A DNA stretch of 27,726 nucleotides from an uncultured Clostridia bacterium (GCA_934149165.1 CAKPDY010000020.1:1-27726); one strand, 5' to 3'; positions 1-7,459 are shown, numbered from the stretch's first letter. The notes: generated by a model not told the origin, from the sequence alone. Numbers and translations are program-made.

Positions 1-20
1 CTTACATTTATGGTAGTGTA

Positions 21-53
21 AAACTTAAATATATTATTTATATATTTAAGTTT
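21..53. terminator. AT-rich hairpin, possible terminator of an upstream gene
   Basis: Two 13-base arms (21-33 and 41-53) are perfectly complementary around a 7-base loop, and the sequence after them is T-rich. It could end a gene lying left of the window. The stem is almost all A/T, so its strength is doubtful. Confidence 0.4.
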
Positions 54-108
54 ATTTTACTTTTACAATCTACTTTTTTTGAGTTATATTGTTTTTTTGT
101 CTAAAAAT

Positions 109-137
109 TTGACTTTAATCCATAAATATGTTATACT
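109..137 (+). promoter_or_regulatory. Sigma-A type promoter of the first gene
   Basis: TTGACT at 109-114 and TATACT at 132-137 are separated by 17 bases. Transcription would start near 144 and leave a leader of about 80 bases before the first gene. I see no other gene in 1-226. Confidence 0.65.
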
Positions 138-226
138 TATTATGTAACATAGCTTTTAGCTATTATATATAGAGTTAAGTTCTTACGGGCCGTATTGGCA
201 AAATATCAATTAAGGAGGAATCAATT

Positions 227-814
227 ATGAGTAAGAAATTTAACAATGGTATTTGGCGGAAGATTAAATGCGGGGTGAGTCTTGGCGTTGCTACACTTAT
301 GGGAGTTGCTTTTACCACTATTATTGTGTTGCCAATCGTAGCAATAATAATAGGAGCAATAGGAGCAATTATCAGTGTGTGCTGGAATGTAGCTATTCCC
401 ACAATGTTTGGAGTTCAGAGAATGACTGTGATTGAGGCAATGGTGGTTGTTTGTACAATTAGTTGTCTTGGACTCGGTTATACTAGTAATGCAAAATCCA
501 AATATGCTGAACTTAAAGAAGAAATCTTTAATAAAAGCAAAATGGAAAAAATGGCAAAGACTGTATCTGTAATTCTTATCGTTGTGTATGAGATTGTATT
601 AATTCTCATTACTGTTTTGGGTATGATGTACTCTTGGAATACTATTTTACCTAAATTGTTAAATGTTGATTTAGTATCAATCAATTTCGCACAGGCTTTT
701 GGGTTTATTTTCCTGTTTCATCTTCTTTCTGAAATTTCAGGATTTGATTATAAGGAATCAAAAGAAATGAAAACAAAAAAAATTCCGAATAAGAACCTGT
801 TGAGTATCCGCTAA
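227..814 (+). CDS. Membrane protein of unknown function, foreign-looking
   Basis: I do not recognise this 195-residue protein. It has a Lys/Arg-rich start, a long hydrophobic stretch at about residues 17-52 (probably two membrane segments), another near 64-84, one near 108-130 and one near 148-165, with a Lys-rich tail. The start is set by an AAGGAGG site 8 bases upstream. Base and codon use differ from the rest of the window: more G/C at third positions, an in-frame CGG at codon 11, and CGC as the last codon. This suggests recent transfer. The CGG matters because elsewhere in this window in-frame CGG coincides with a +1 shift; such a shift here would hit a stop within seven codons. A strong terminator follows, so the gene looks like a single-gene unit. 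Confidence 0.7.
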   Translation: MSKKFNNGIWRKIKCGVSLGVATLMGVAFTTIIVLPIVAIIIGAIGAIISVCWNVAIPTMFGVQRMTVIEAMVVVCTISCLGLGYTSNAKSKYAELKEEIFNKSKMEKMAKTVSVILIVVYEIVLILITVLGMMYSWNTILPKLLNVDLVSINFAQAFGFIFLFHLLSEISGFDYKESKEMKTKKIPNKNLLSIR

Positions 815-820
815 CCAGTA

Positions 821-859
821 TGATGTGAGTTTATATTAAGACTCACATCATTTTTTTTT
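821..859 (+). terminator. Strong intrinsic terminator
   Basis: A perfect 10-base stem (821-830 with 841-850) closes a 10-base loop and is followed by nine T residues. It ends transcription of the membrane protein gene and separates it from the IS200 remnant. Confidence 0.9.
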
Positions 860-864
860 GGCTT

Positions 865-1069
865 ATGAAAACCCCGTGTTTTACGCGGGGTTCTAAAAGC
901 TTCTAGCTATGGGTAGAAAAAATCCTTCTTTTTGATATAATAGATGTGGTCGCCAACCGCAAATAAAATCAAAAAGGAGGATTTTGTCATGAAAGACAAT
1001 AATAGTTTAGCACACAGCACATGAAATTGCAAATATCATTTGGTATTGGCAGAAATTTTCCCTTATTGA
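865..1069 (+). mobile_element. Remnant of an IS200/IS605-type element (left end plus start of tnpA)
   Basis: A GC-rich hairpin at 870-892 (ACCCCG with CGGGGT arms) stands about 95 bases upstream of a short coding fragment that matches the typical start of IS200 TnpA proteins. A hairpin left end followed by tnpA is the normal layout of these single-strand transposing elements. The rest of the transposase and the right end are missing, so the element is dead. Confidence 0.75.
989..1069 (+). pseudogene. tnpA: IS200-type transposase TnpA fragment
   Basis: After an AAAAAGGAGG site the reading begins MKDNNSLAHST, then a TGA stop replaces the Trp expected before NCKYHLV, a well known start of IS200-family TnpA (Y1 HUH transposases). 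Only about 26 codons remain before a second stop, and the HUH and Tyr catalytic parts are gone. The TGA is best read as a nonsense mutation, because TGA ends intact genes elsewhere in the window (for example at 5336 and 16453). Confidence 0.75.
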
Positions 1070-1104
1070 AAAAGCAAGTTAAATAAAGTAAGTAAACATA
1101 AGAA

Positions 1105-1147
1105 AAAACGGAATTTTTGAAAAGTTATCAAAATTCCGTTTTTTTCT
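1105..1147 (+). terminator. Intrinsic terminator
   Basis: Arms 1105-1117 and 1130-1142 form a perfect 13-base stem with a 12-base loop, followed by a T-rich run. It lies between the IS200 remnant and the DDE transposase. The interval 1070-1179 holds nothing else I can identify. Confidence 0.8.
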
Positions 1148-1179
1148 TTAATAATTACCTTTTTTAATATATAATATAT

Positions 1180-2452
1180 TTGACAAAATTTATACGAAAG
1201 AAGGTGATTATCAAAAGAACAAAAGATATAAAAACTTTTAATTCTTTAAATAAAATATATCATATAACAGCACAATTAGATAATATAAATCGCAAAAAAA
1301 ATAAAAAAATTAGAATTAAAGGTTCAACGGTTGCAAAAACGTTGTTTACAGGGATGTTTTTTAGAGAAAAAAGTATAAATCAAATAATGGAAAAAACACA
1401 TAAAAGAAAATTGTATCAAAAATTATTTAGAAATGAAGCAATTCCAAAAATGCATGGATTTGTGGATGGTATAAAAGATTTAAATGTTAATGATATTGAG
1501 AAAATAAACATTAATACCATAAAAAAACAAAAGAAAATAAAATGTATAGGAAAGGTACAATTGATGGACTGTTAGTTGTTGGATTAGATGGAACAGAGAC
1601 TTTTGGTAGCTATAAGAAAAAATGGAATAATTGTTATAATAAAAAAATAAAAAATAAGAAAATAATTAATGGAGAAGAACAAATTATTGAAGAAGAGTAT
1701 CACGAGCAAGTAAGTGTATTTGCGAGAATAGTTGGTAAAAGACCAGGTATTTTATTAGGCTATGAAAAAGTAACGAGTAAAGGAAATAAAGGAAAACAAG
1801 AGTATGAACCAAATGTAGGAATTAATTTAATAAAAAAATAAAGAAAGCATATGGAATAGGAATAGACGTTATAGTTGGTGATGCAATTTATCTAGGGACA
1901 AAATTTGCAAAAGAAGTAAAAGAAGAAGGATACCATGGGGTATTTCGACTAAAAGGTAATAATAAAAATTTAATTGAAGATGCAGAAGGAATATTCAAAA
2001 AGCAAAAGGCTAAACAATATAATTATAAGAAAAAAACAATAAAATATTGGTCAGACATATTTGAATATTATGATACCGAGGTAAAAGTTGTAAAGTATAG
2101 TGAAATAGATGACAAAGGAAGAAAACAAGAAATATATGTAGTAAGTACAGATGTAAATATGAATGAAAAAACAATAAATAAAATAATACATGCAAGATGG
2201 GATATTGAAAATAATGGATTTCATGAGCTTAAACATCAATGGAATATGAAGCATTGTTATATAGCAGAAGAAAATGCAATAGATGTGATAATGCAAATGA
2301 TAATGTTAAGTTATAATTTATGGGAGTTGTATATATATGGTCACTTGCACAATTTTGAGAACATGGGAATAACTAAAATAGGATATATAGAAGAAATTAT
2401 GATGATATTTATTGTAAACAAAGGAAAGGCTTGGTATTGCTCAAGTGCATGA
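1180..2452 (+). pseudogene. DDE (IS4-like) transposase split over three frames
   Basis: Three consecutive segments, 1180 to about 1527, about 1525 to 1838 and about 1836 to 2452, join into one transposase of roughly 420 residues. Candidate catalytic acids are visible in order: the Asp of GLDGTETF, the Asp of VGDAIYLG, and the Glu of ARWDIENNGFHELK, which resembles the C-terminal Glu region of IS4-type DDE enzymes. Each join is a -1 change at a run of exactly seven A (1521-1527 and 1832-1838), both in the phase of an A_AAA_AAA slippery site. Loss of one A from each run explains this most simply, but programmed -1 shifting, common in insertion sequences, would also fit. The start is uncertain: no ribosome binding site precedes the TTG. 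I could not define terminal inverted repeats. Confidence 0.7.
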
Positions 2453-2521
2453 GTTATTGCAATTGAATATTCAAAAAAATGGGTTACTGACCCTTGGGTA
2501 GTTTTGTGCTCTTTTTGAAGA

Positions 2522-2609
2522 AAACATAGGTAAAACTGAAAAAAAGGCAAGAAGAACAAGCACAATTATAGCAATGCCAAGGAATATTAAGGATTAGGGA
2601 AAATTTCTG
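2522..2609. repeat. 88-base direct repeat, copy 1
   Basis: This stretch recurs at 4505-4591 in the same orientation with four substitutions and one A missing. The copies lie on either side of the two-gene radical SAM cassette. One frame of copy 1 reads like the tail of a protein ending in MPRNIKD before a stop, so the repeat may derive from the 3' end of a gene. Confidence 0.85.
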
Positions 2610-2626
2610 TGTTTTCTATATTTTAC

Positions 2627-2655
2627 TTGATAAAAAACTATTAATATGATAAAAT
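2627..2655 (+). promoter_or_regulatory. Sigma-A type promoter of the radical SAM cassette
   Basis: TTGATA at 2627-2632 and TAAAAT at 2650-2655 are spaced by 17 bases. The predicted start near 2662 rules out an upstream in-frame ATG at 2646 as the start of the next gene. Confidence 0.7.
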
Positions 2656-2687
2656 GTAGAATAAATAAAGATAAAGGAGTTAATTAT

Positions 2688-3101
2688 ATGGAACTAAAAC
2701 CAATAAAAGAAAAGAACGAAGCATTATATCCAACTATAAAAGAAGTGCCAAAGTCTAATTTTATGAAAGAAATGTTATTGGCTACAGCTATTACGCCAGG
2801 TCAAATATGCCCTGTGGCTGTAATAGGTTATGTTGCAGACCCAGCAAATGTGTTTCCAATAAAAATTTGCAAATTAATAAGAACTATTTCTATTTTTATA
2901 ATGATACTTTCATCAATATTATTGTTTGTAAATAAAAAGAAAATTAATAAATGTATAAGTGAGAATGAAGTTGCTGAGAAATTAAAAAAATTAAATAAAC
3001 ATAGAAAAATAAAATGGTGGATTTTCGGTATAAGTATAGCTATTATAGTTATTAGTTCTCTCGCTATAGTTTACCTAGAAAATTATATATATATAATGTA
3101 A
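2688..3101 (+). CDS. Small two-segment membrane protein, possible radical SAM substrate
   Basis: The 137-residue protein starts at an ATG with AAAGGAG 8 bases upstream. Residues 1-36 are polar and leader-like. Residues 37-62 carry the segment TPGQICPVAVIGYVADPANV with Cys 41 and Cys 61. Two membrane segments follow at about 64-82 and 109-130, separated by a Lys/Glu-rich loop. The radical SAM gene begins 8 bases after its stop, so the two are almost surely co-translated. By analogy with RiPP loci (precursor gene directly before its radical SAM maturase) the Cys-containing middle could be the modified part, but its membrane tail is unlike ordinary precursors. It might instead be a membrane anchor, immunity protein or export helper. 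I do not recognise the family. Confidence 0.65.
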   Translation: MELKPIKEKNEALYPTIKEVPKSNFMKEMLLATAITPGQICPVAVIGYVADPANVFPIKICKLIRTISIFIMILSSILLFVNKKKINKCISENEVAEKLKKLNKHRKIKWWIFGISIAIIVISSLAIVYLENYIYIM

Positions 3102-3109
3102 GGTGGAAA

Positions 3110-4180
3110 ATGGAGTATATTTTTTATTTAACAAATTCATGTAACTTAAAATGTAAATATTGCTATGAAAAGAATAAAATTAACAAAGTAATTGATTTTA
3201 ATGTCATAGAAAAATTGTTAAAAGAACGAGTAAATTCAAAGGGAAAAAATACAACAATATCTTTTTTTGGTGGAGAACCATTATTAGAAAAACAACTTAT
3301 TTATGATACAGTAACCTTAGGGAATAATTTAACAAAAAAATCAAAGCATCAATTTATATATTCATTAACTACTAATGGTACATTAATAGATGATGAATTT
3401 ATAAAATTTTGTAAAAAGAATAATATAGCAGTAGGTATAAGTATAGATGGAAATGCAGATGTTCATAACATTAATAGAATAAATAATGCTAATAAAGAGA
3501 GTTTCGATGAGGTTTTAAAAAACTCTAAAAAATGCTTAGAGGCTAATTTGAATTGTATGGCTTTACCAGTAATATGTACTAATAATGTTAAACATTTAGC
3601 TGATAGTATTAAATTTCTAATAAATTTAGGCTTTAAAAGTATTACTTGTAACTTTAATTATTCTGATGATTGGAATGATAATTCATTAGAAATATTAAGG
3701 CAAGAGTATAAAAAAATTTCTGATATATATTATAATGAATTTAAAAAGAAAAATTATATAAGAATATATCCTTTAGATACTAAAATGTATCTACATATTC
3801 ATAAAAAAAGATGTTCTGATAGCTGTAGTGGAAATCGTATAGCAGTAAATACTGATGGAAAATTTTATCCTTGTATTCAATTTGTAGGGGATTCTCGTTT
3901 TGAAATAGGAGATTATAAAAATGGGATTGATACCGAAAGAAGAAAAGATATTTTATTAAGAAGACTTACAAGTAAAGTTGTTTGTGATGAATGTTCTCTA
4001 AAAGATAGATGTATATACAAATGTGGTTGTGCAAGAATAATGACTACTAATGATATTGTGGAAGTTTCTCCTATTGTATGCGAAACAGAGCGTATATATA
4101 TTGAAATAGCAGATAATCTTGCTAATAAATTATATAGAGATTTTAAAGATGAATTTATTTTATTAAATTATAGGAAATAA
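3110..4180 (+). CDS. Radical SAM/SPASM peptide maturase
   Basis: The 356-residue enzyme opens with CNLKCKYC, the CxxxCxxC motif (Cys 11, 15, 18) that binds the radical SAM 4Fe-4S cluster, followed by FFGGEPLL, the usual GGE site for S-adenosylmethionine. The C-terminal third has a Cys-rich SPASM domain: CSDSC near residue 235, YPC near 256, CDEC, DRC, CGC near 290-309, and a last Cys near 326. SPASM enzymes of this size typically modify ribosomal peptides (thioether, epimer or C-C links) or proteins. The start follows a GGTGG site within the 8-base gap after the upstream gene. No transporter or protease lies next to it, so the cassette is minimal. I am confident of the class; the reaction is unknown. 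Confidence 0.88.
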   Translation: MEYIFYLTNSCNLKCKYCYEKNKINKVIDFNVIEKLLKERVNSKGKNTTISFFGGEPLLEKQLIYDTVTLGNNLTKKSKHQFIYSLTTNGTLIDDEFIKFCKKNNIAVGISIDGNADVHNINRINNANKESFDEVLKNSKKCLEANLNCMALPVICTNNVKHLADSIKFLINLGFKSITCNFNYSDDWNDNSLEILRQEYKKISDIYYNEFKKKNYIRIYPLDTKMYLHIHKKRCSDSCSGNRIAVNTDGKFYPCIQFVGDSRFEIGDYKNGIDTERRKDILLRRLTSKVVCDECSLKDRCIYKCGCARIMTTNDIVEVSPIVCETERIYIEIADNLANKLYRDFKDEFILLNYRK

Positions 4181-4213
4181 ATACCGTGATTATTAAGTCA
4201 CGGTATTTATTAT
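4178..4213. terminator. Bidirectional terminator after the radical SAM gene
   Basis: Arms 4178-4189 and 4198-4209 form a perfect 12-base stem. It contains the stop codon of the radical SAM gene and abuts the minus-strand relaxase remnant, so it could serve both directions. Confidence 0.75.
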
Positions 4214-4490
4214 CTTTCCAAATCCCATTTTTTTTCCATTTCTTCGTGTTTAATTTGTTTTTCTGGATCAATGAAAGTATTAGTTTCTCTTTGAAAATCT
4301 CTAATTAAATTATCTTCTTCAGCAATATCAAATTTAACACAAATCCAATGTATGAATTTATCAATAGTTTCGTAGAATTTATCAATTATTTTGTGTAATT
4401 TGCTATTTTCTTTTTCTAATTTACGAACTTTATATTTGTATTCATACTCTAAATTATAAGATTTTTCTTGATATTCTTTTTCATGTTTTT
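4210..4490 (-). pseudogene. C-terminal fragment of a Mob/Pre-type relaxase
   Basis: On the minus strand an open stretch of about 92 codons ends at 4210. It encodes a Lys/Glu-rich coiled segment followed by KFYETIDKFIHWICVKFDI and a tail with DNLIRDFQRETNTFIDPEKQ. This looks like the C-terminal tail of MobV/Pre-type mobilization proteins in Firmicutes elements. There is no start, and the frame meets a stop just upstream, where the second copy of the direct repeat begins. I infer a truncated relaxase left from a mobilizable element. The family match is from memory. Confidence 0.5.
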
Positions 4491-4504
4491 AATATATCAA
4501 AAAC

Positions 4505-4591
4505 AAACATAGGCAAAACTGAAAAAAGGCAAGAAGAACAAGCACAATTATAACAATGCCAAGGGATATTAAGGATTAGGGGAAATTTCTG
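4505..4591. repeat. 88-base direct repeat, copy 2
   Basis: This is the second copy of the repeat at 2522-2609, about 94 percent identical by eye. Together the copies enclose about 1.9 kb with the radical SAM cassette and relaxase fragment, as attachment-site duplications or a recombination-based duplication would. Confidence 0.85.
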
Positions 4592-4608
4592 AAATATTGG
4601 TATTTTTA

Positions 4609-4637
4609 TTGTAAAAATATATTAAAAGTGATATGAT
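4609..4637 (+). promoter_or_regulatory. Sigma-A type promoter of the SanA-like gene
   Basis: TTGTAA at 4609-4614 and TATGAT at 4632-4637 have a 17-base spacer and lie about 40 bases before the next start codon. Confidence 0.55.
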
Positions 4638-4675
4638 ATTTTGCAATTAGAATATCAATTTATGGAGAAGATTAA

Positions 4676-5338
4676 ATGAAGGAAGTATTAAAGTATGGAA
4701 TAATAGTTATTGCTATAATAGTAATAATTGTTTTAGTAATAAATTTATATGTAAGAATATCTACAAATAAACAAATTATTAAAGAAAATGAATATACAGA
4801 ATTATCAGATGTAGACTGTATAATCATTCTAGGAGCAGGAATATGGGGGGATAAACCTAGTCCAATGTTAGAAGATAGATTGTTAGAAGGTATCAAATTA
4901 TATAAAAATAATGTATCGGCTAAAATAATAATGAGTGGAGATCATAGTAAAGAAGAATATGATGAAGTAAATATAATGAAAAAATATGCAATTGAAAAAG
5001 GCGTACCATCAGAGAATATTTTTATGGACCATGCAGGTTTTTCTACTTATGAAAGTATATACAGAGCTAGAGATATTTTCAAGGCAAACAAAGTAGTAAT
5101 AGTTACTCAAAAATATCATTTGTATAGAGCATTATATATTGCAAATAAACTAGGAATGGAAGCTTATGGAGTAGGAGCAGATCCAAGACAGTATGTAGGT
5201 GCAACTTATAGAGAATTAAGAGAAATATTAGCAAGAGATAAAGATTTTATAAAATGTATATTAAAACCAGAGCCTACTTATTTAGGAGATACAATTCCTG
5301 TAAGTGGAAATGGAGATATTACAAATGATAATAGGTGA
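4676..5338 (+). CDS. SanA/YdcF-like DUF218 membrane-anchored protein
   Basis: The 220-residue protein has one N-terminal membrane segment (about residues 7-27) and then a DUF218 domain: DCIIILGAGIWGDKPSPML, a glycine-rich loop after the first strand, then a second strand IIMSGDHS, and later VVIVTQKYHLYRALYIA and GADPR. These are family landmarks of SanA and YdcF, which act at the cell envelope and are linked in enterobacteria to vancomycin exclusion and envelope integrity; the biochemical role is poorly known. A GGAGA site precedes the ATG. It stands alone between the mobile region and the RiPP-like cluster and ends in TGA, which supports the standard meaning of TGA here. Length is normal for the SanA branch. 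Confidence 0.85.
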   Translation: MKEVLKYGIIVIAIIVIIVLVINLYVRISTNKQIIKENEYTELSDVDCIIILGAGIWGDKPSPMLEDRLLEGIKLYKNNVSAKIIMSGDHSKEEYDEVNIMKKYAIEKGVPSENIFMDHAGFSTYESIYRARDIFKANKVVIVTQKYHLYRALYIANKLGMEAYGVGADPRQYVGATYRELREILARDKDFIKCILKPEPTYLGDTIPVSGNGDITNDNR

Positions 5339-5417
5339 TAAGAAAGACATTTAAGAAGTATTGAAATTTGTACTGATAAGGAATTTGATAATTAATCTAT
5401 AAGAAGAAAAATAAAGT

Positions 5418-5459
5418 GAAACTCCGCCCATTTCTAGAAATTGGGGTTCATATATCTTT
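5418..5459 (+). terminator. Possible terminator after the SanA-like gene
   Basis: AACTCC and GGGGTT arms enclose a partly paired core around TTTCTAGAAA, and a T-rich stretch follows at about 5455. The stem is imperfect. The rest of 5339-5470 shows nothing else. Confidence 0.4.
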
Positions 5460-5473
5460 TTTTATTATCTACC

Positions 5474-5490
5474 TGTCGAATGATGTCGAT
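5474..5490 (+). promoter_or_regulatory. Tandem TGTCGA(A/T) boxes upstream of the peptide promoter
   Basis: TGTCGAA at 5474-5480 and TGTCGAT at 5484-5490 repeat with a 10-base period, one helical turn, about 20 bases before the -35 element. TGTCGAA matches the core Spo0A box of Firmicutes. Tandem sites on one DNA face suggest a dimeric response regulator. The identity of the regulator is inference. Confidence 0.4.
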
Positions 5491-5509
5491 ATTTACCGAT
5501 GAAAAAACA

Positions 5510-5538
5510 TTGACTAATAAGTAAAATGCATATATAAT
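5510..5538 (+). promoter_or_regulatory. Near-consensus sigma-A promoter of the RiPP-like cluster
   Basis: TTGACT at 5510-5515, a 17-base spacer and TATAAT at 5533-5538. The transcript would start near 5545, giving a leader of about 45 bases to the peptide start. This is among the strongest promoters in the window. Confidence 0.8.
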
Positions 5539-5590
5539 TAAAACATAAAAATTCAAATATTTGAGTTGTATTCTAAATGGAGGTGATATT

Positions 5591-5647
5591 ATGAAAAAAT
5601 TACTAAAAAAATTTGAACGTAAATTAGATATGCTTTGTACTGCATAA
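5591..5647 (+). CDS. 18-residue peptide, candidate RiPP precursor
   Basis: A very short gene encodes MKKLLKKFERKLDMLCTA. It is supported by an excellent GGAGGTG site 5 bases before the ATG, a near-consensus promoter, and a hairpin directly after it. Residues 2-15 form a strongly basic amphipathic helix pattern (KKLLKKFERKLDML), and the C-terminus is Cys-Thr-Ala. The next genes encode a C39-like peptidase, an unknown protein and a YcaO enzyme. YcaO enzymes convert Cys, Ser or Thr of ribosomal peptides into azolines or modify the backbone, so Cys16 and Thr17 are the natural targets. If it is a precursor it is unusually short, with the helix as leader and a tiny core. Alternatives are a signalling peptide, a leader peptide for attenuation, or a toxin-like helix. 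Confidence 0.6.
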   Translation: MKKLLKKFERKLDMLCTA

Positions 5648-5662
5648 ATAATTACATAATAA

Positions 5663-5706
5663 CAGAGTAAGACAAAGCAAGTAAATTCGCTTTGTCTTTT
5701 ACTCTG
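5663..5706 (+). promoter_or_regulatory. Stable hairpin between the peptide and enzyme genes
   Basis: CAGAGTA and AGACAAAGC pair with GCTTTGTCT and TTACTCTG across an 11-base loop, a stem of about 16 pairs with a small bulge. No T-run follows directly, so it is more likely an RNA stabiliser, partial terminator or processing site that keeps the peptide more abundant than the enzymes. The interval 5707-5800 shows nothing else clear. Confidence 0.6.
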
Positions 5707-5800
5707 CATAAAAGAGAAATACTTAGTTTAAAGGAAAGATATAATTTTCTTATAACTGTGTGCATATTTCGAGAAAATTTGGAAAGGAATGAAATAGTGT

Positions 5801-7459
5801 ATGACTAAAAGCGAAATGATACCAGAAGAGTGGAAAGAAAATATTGATGAAATACTAGAAGAACAATTATTTAATGCTAATAGATATTATGCAGAAAATA
5901 ATCCACAATTAGTTCAATTAATAAATGATACATCAAAAATGAATCCAACAGAATTTTATGATGAACTAAAAAAAAGATGGAATTGGCACAATGATTTTTA
6001 TGAAAATATATTAGAGCCTAATATGGATAAATTGTTAAAAAAGAAAAGTACAGAATTATCTCCTAATGATGTACAGAATTTAATAAAAATTTATAAAACA
6101 ATTTGTAAAATAGACCAAGCAACTCTTGTAATGAGCGGAGGTATAAAAAAACATTTAGAATACAATTTAAAAAAAGTTGCAACACATAAACCTTATGGTG
6201 AAATAGATAAAGATGAAACTTTTATGTTATTAACACCACCAAAAGAAACATTTTTTATAAAATATCATATTGACCATATAATGTATATAATAGCTCAAAA
6301 GATGTATGGGTCTGATAAAATTAATGAAGATAAAATAAAAAAAATAGAAAAATATTTGTTGGAAGAATATCATGCAAATGATGAGAAAATTTTTAAAAGC
6401 AGATTAAAACAGTTTGAGCAATATAATAATTTATCTATTAAAGATTTATATAATAATATAAAAGAATGTGAAATTGATAAAAATTATAAAACAAAGCATT
6501 TTTATTTTACAATGGAAAATAGTGAAAGAAAGGCTTTTAGAGATATATTATTATATGATAACTTAGAGGAAAAACATATATCAAAATCTTTTATTGGTAT
6601 ATCTGGGTTTATGTTTAGAAAAAAAATCTTAGAATATTTAGATAATGAACATTTATTAAAAAATAATGGATATATATATGAATTTCCAGATTCAGTAATA
6701 GAAGAAAAGTTAAATGAATTATTAGAAAAAAGGAAAAATTACATGGATAAAGATGTTACTCCATATAAGCAAAGAGGTCCAACATGTGCAATTTCATGTA
6801 TGTTAATGGCTTTAGATTATTATGATAAAATAGAAAAACCTAATAATTTAATGGAAAGAGAATATTATAAAAAATATAGTTCTTCACATATGGATGGAAC
6901 TCCATTTTCAGCAGTTGCATATCATTTGGCTAAAAATGGTTTAGAAACAACATTGGTACATTCTGAAGAAAATTTATTTAAAAATGAAAATGATTATTTA
7001 CCACAAAATTTATTTGAGGATTTAATGGATGAATATAATAATTATGTAAATGCTGCAATGTATAAAAATGTAAAATTAGAAAAAGGTGCAGAAATTACAA
7101 CAAAACACATTAAAGAGAATATACAAAATGGTAATCTTGTAATTTTGGCTGGACAATCAGGTCAGTTTTTACATGCTATACTTGTAACAGGATATAATGA
7201 TGATAATTTTATTGTATGTGATCCTCAAAGTAAAAATAAAAAAACATTAAGTGGTGAAAAAATTAATAAATTTATAAATACACCTATAGGTAAGTGGTGT
7301 ATAAATGTTAATGAATCAGAAGATGATAAAATTGAATTATTAAAATCATGTGATAAATATTATAATACAGCAGAGGAGTTTATGCACGAAAAAGCGGAAT
7401 TGTTACCAAATGAGCAATCAAAAACTGTAGTAAAAGAAGGAGATTGTAATGAACGATAA
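5801..7459 (+). CDS. C39-like cysteine peptidase with a large unknown N-terminal region
   Basis: The 552-residue protein has two parts. Residues 1 to about 310 are mostly helical, charged, with no membrane segment, and I do not recognise them. From about 318 a papain-like C39 domain follows: Gln in YKQRGPTCAISC as oxyanion residue, catalytic Cys329, His458 in FLHAILVTGY and Asp474 in FIVCDPQS, all in the C39 order. C39 domains normally cut leader peptides after double-Gly motifs inside ABC transporters; here there is no transporter and the peptide lacks Gly-Gly, so the cleavage site would differ. It may instead process the peptide in the cytoplasm. GGAAAGGA lies 12 bases before the ATG. It overlaps the next gene by 11 bases, indicating coupled translation. 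Confidence 0.75.
   Translation: MTKSEMIPEEWKENIDEILEEQLFNANRYYAENNPQLVQLINDTSKMNPTEFYDELKKRWNWHNDFYENILEPNMDKLLKKKSTELSPNDVQNLIKIYKTICKIDQATLVMSGGIKKHLEYNLKKVATHKPYGEIDKDETFMLLTPPKETFFIKYHIDHIMYIIAQKMYGSDKINEDKIKKIEKYLLEEYHANDEKIFKSRLKQFEQYNNLSIKDLYNNIKECEIDKNYKTKHFYFTMENSERKAFRDILLYDNLEEKHISKSFIGISGFMFRKKILEYLDNEHLLKNNGYIYEFPDSVIEEKLNELLEKRKNYMDKDVTPYKQRGPTCAISCMLMALDYYDKIEKPNNLMEREYYKKYSSSHMDGTPFSAVAYHLAKNGLETTLVHSEENLFKNENDYLPQNLFEDLMDEYNNYVNAAMYKNVKLEKGAEITTKHIKENIQNGNLVILAGQSGQFLHAILVTGYNDDNFIVCDPQSKNKKTLSGEKINKFINTPIGKWCINVNESEDDKIELLKSCDKYYNTAEEFMHEKAELLPNEQSKTVVKEGDCNER

Noticed and set aside
989..1069. TGA read as Trp because it replaces a Trp in the TnpA fragment
   Set aside because: The fragment is otherwise degenerate, TGA terminates intact genes here (5336-5338, 16453-16455), and TGG is used for Trp throughout.
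2010..2296. Hydrophobic minus-strand frames opposite the transposase
   Set aside because: They are antisense shadows of the AT-rich transposase reading, without start signals, and consist mainly of Phe, Tyr, Ile and Leu from reversed Lys/Asn/Glu codons.
5434..5709. Minus-strand frame of 91 codons over the peptide gene
   Set aside because: It lacks a ribosome binding site and runs against a near-consensus plus-strand promoter, a good ribosome site and the hairpin.
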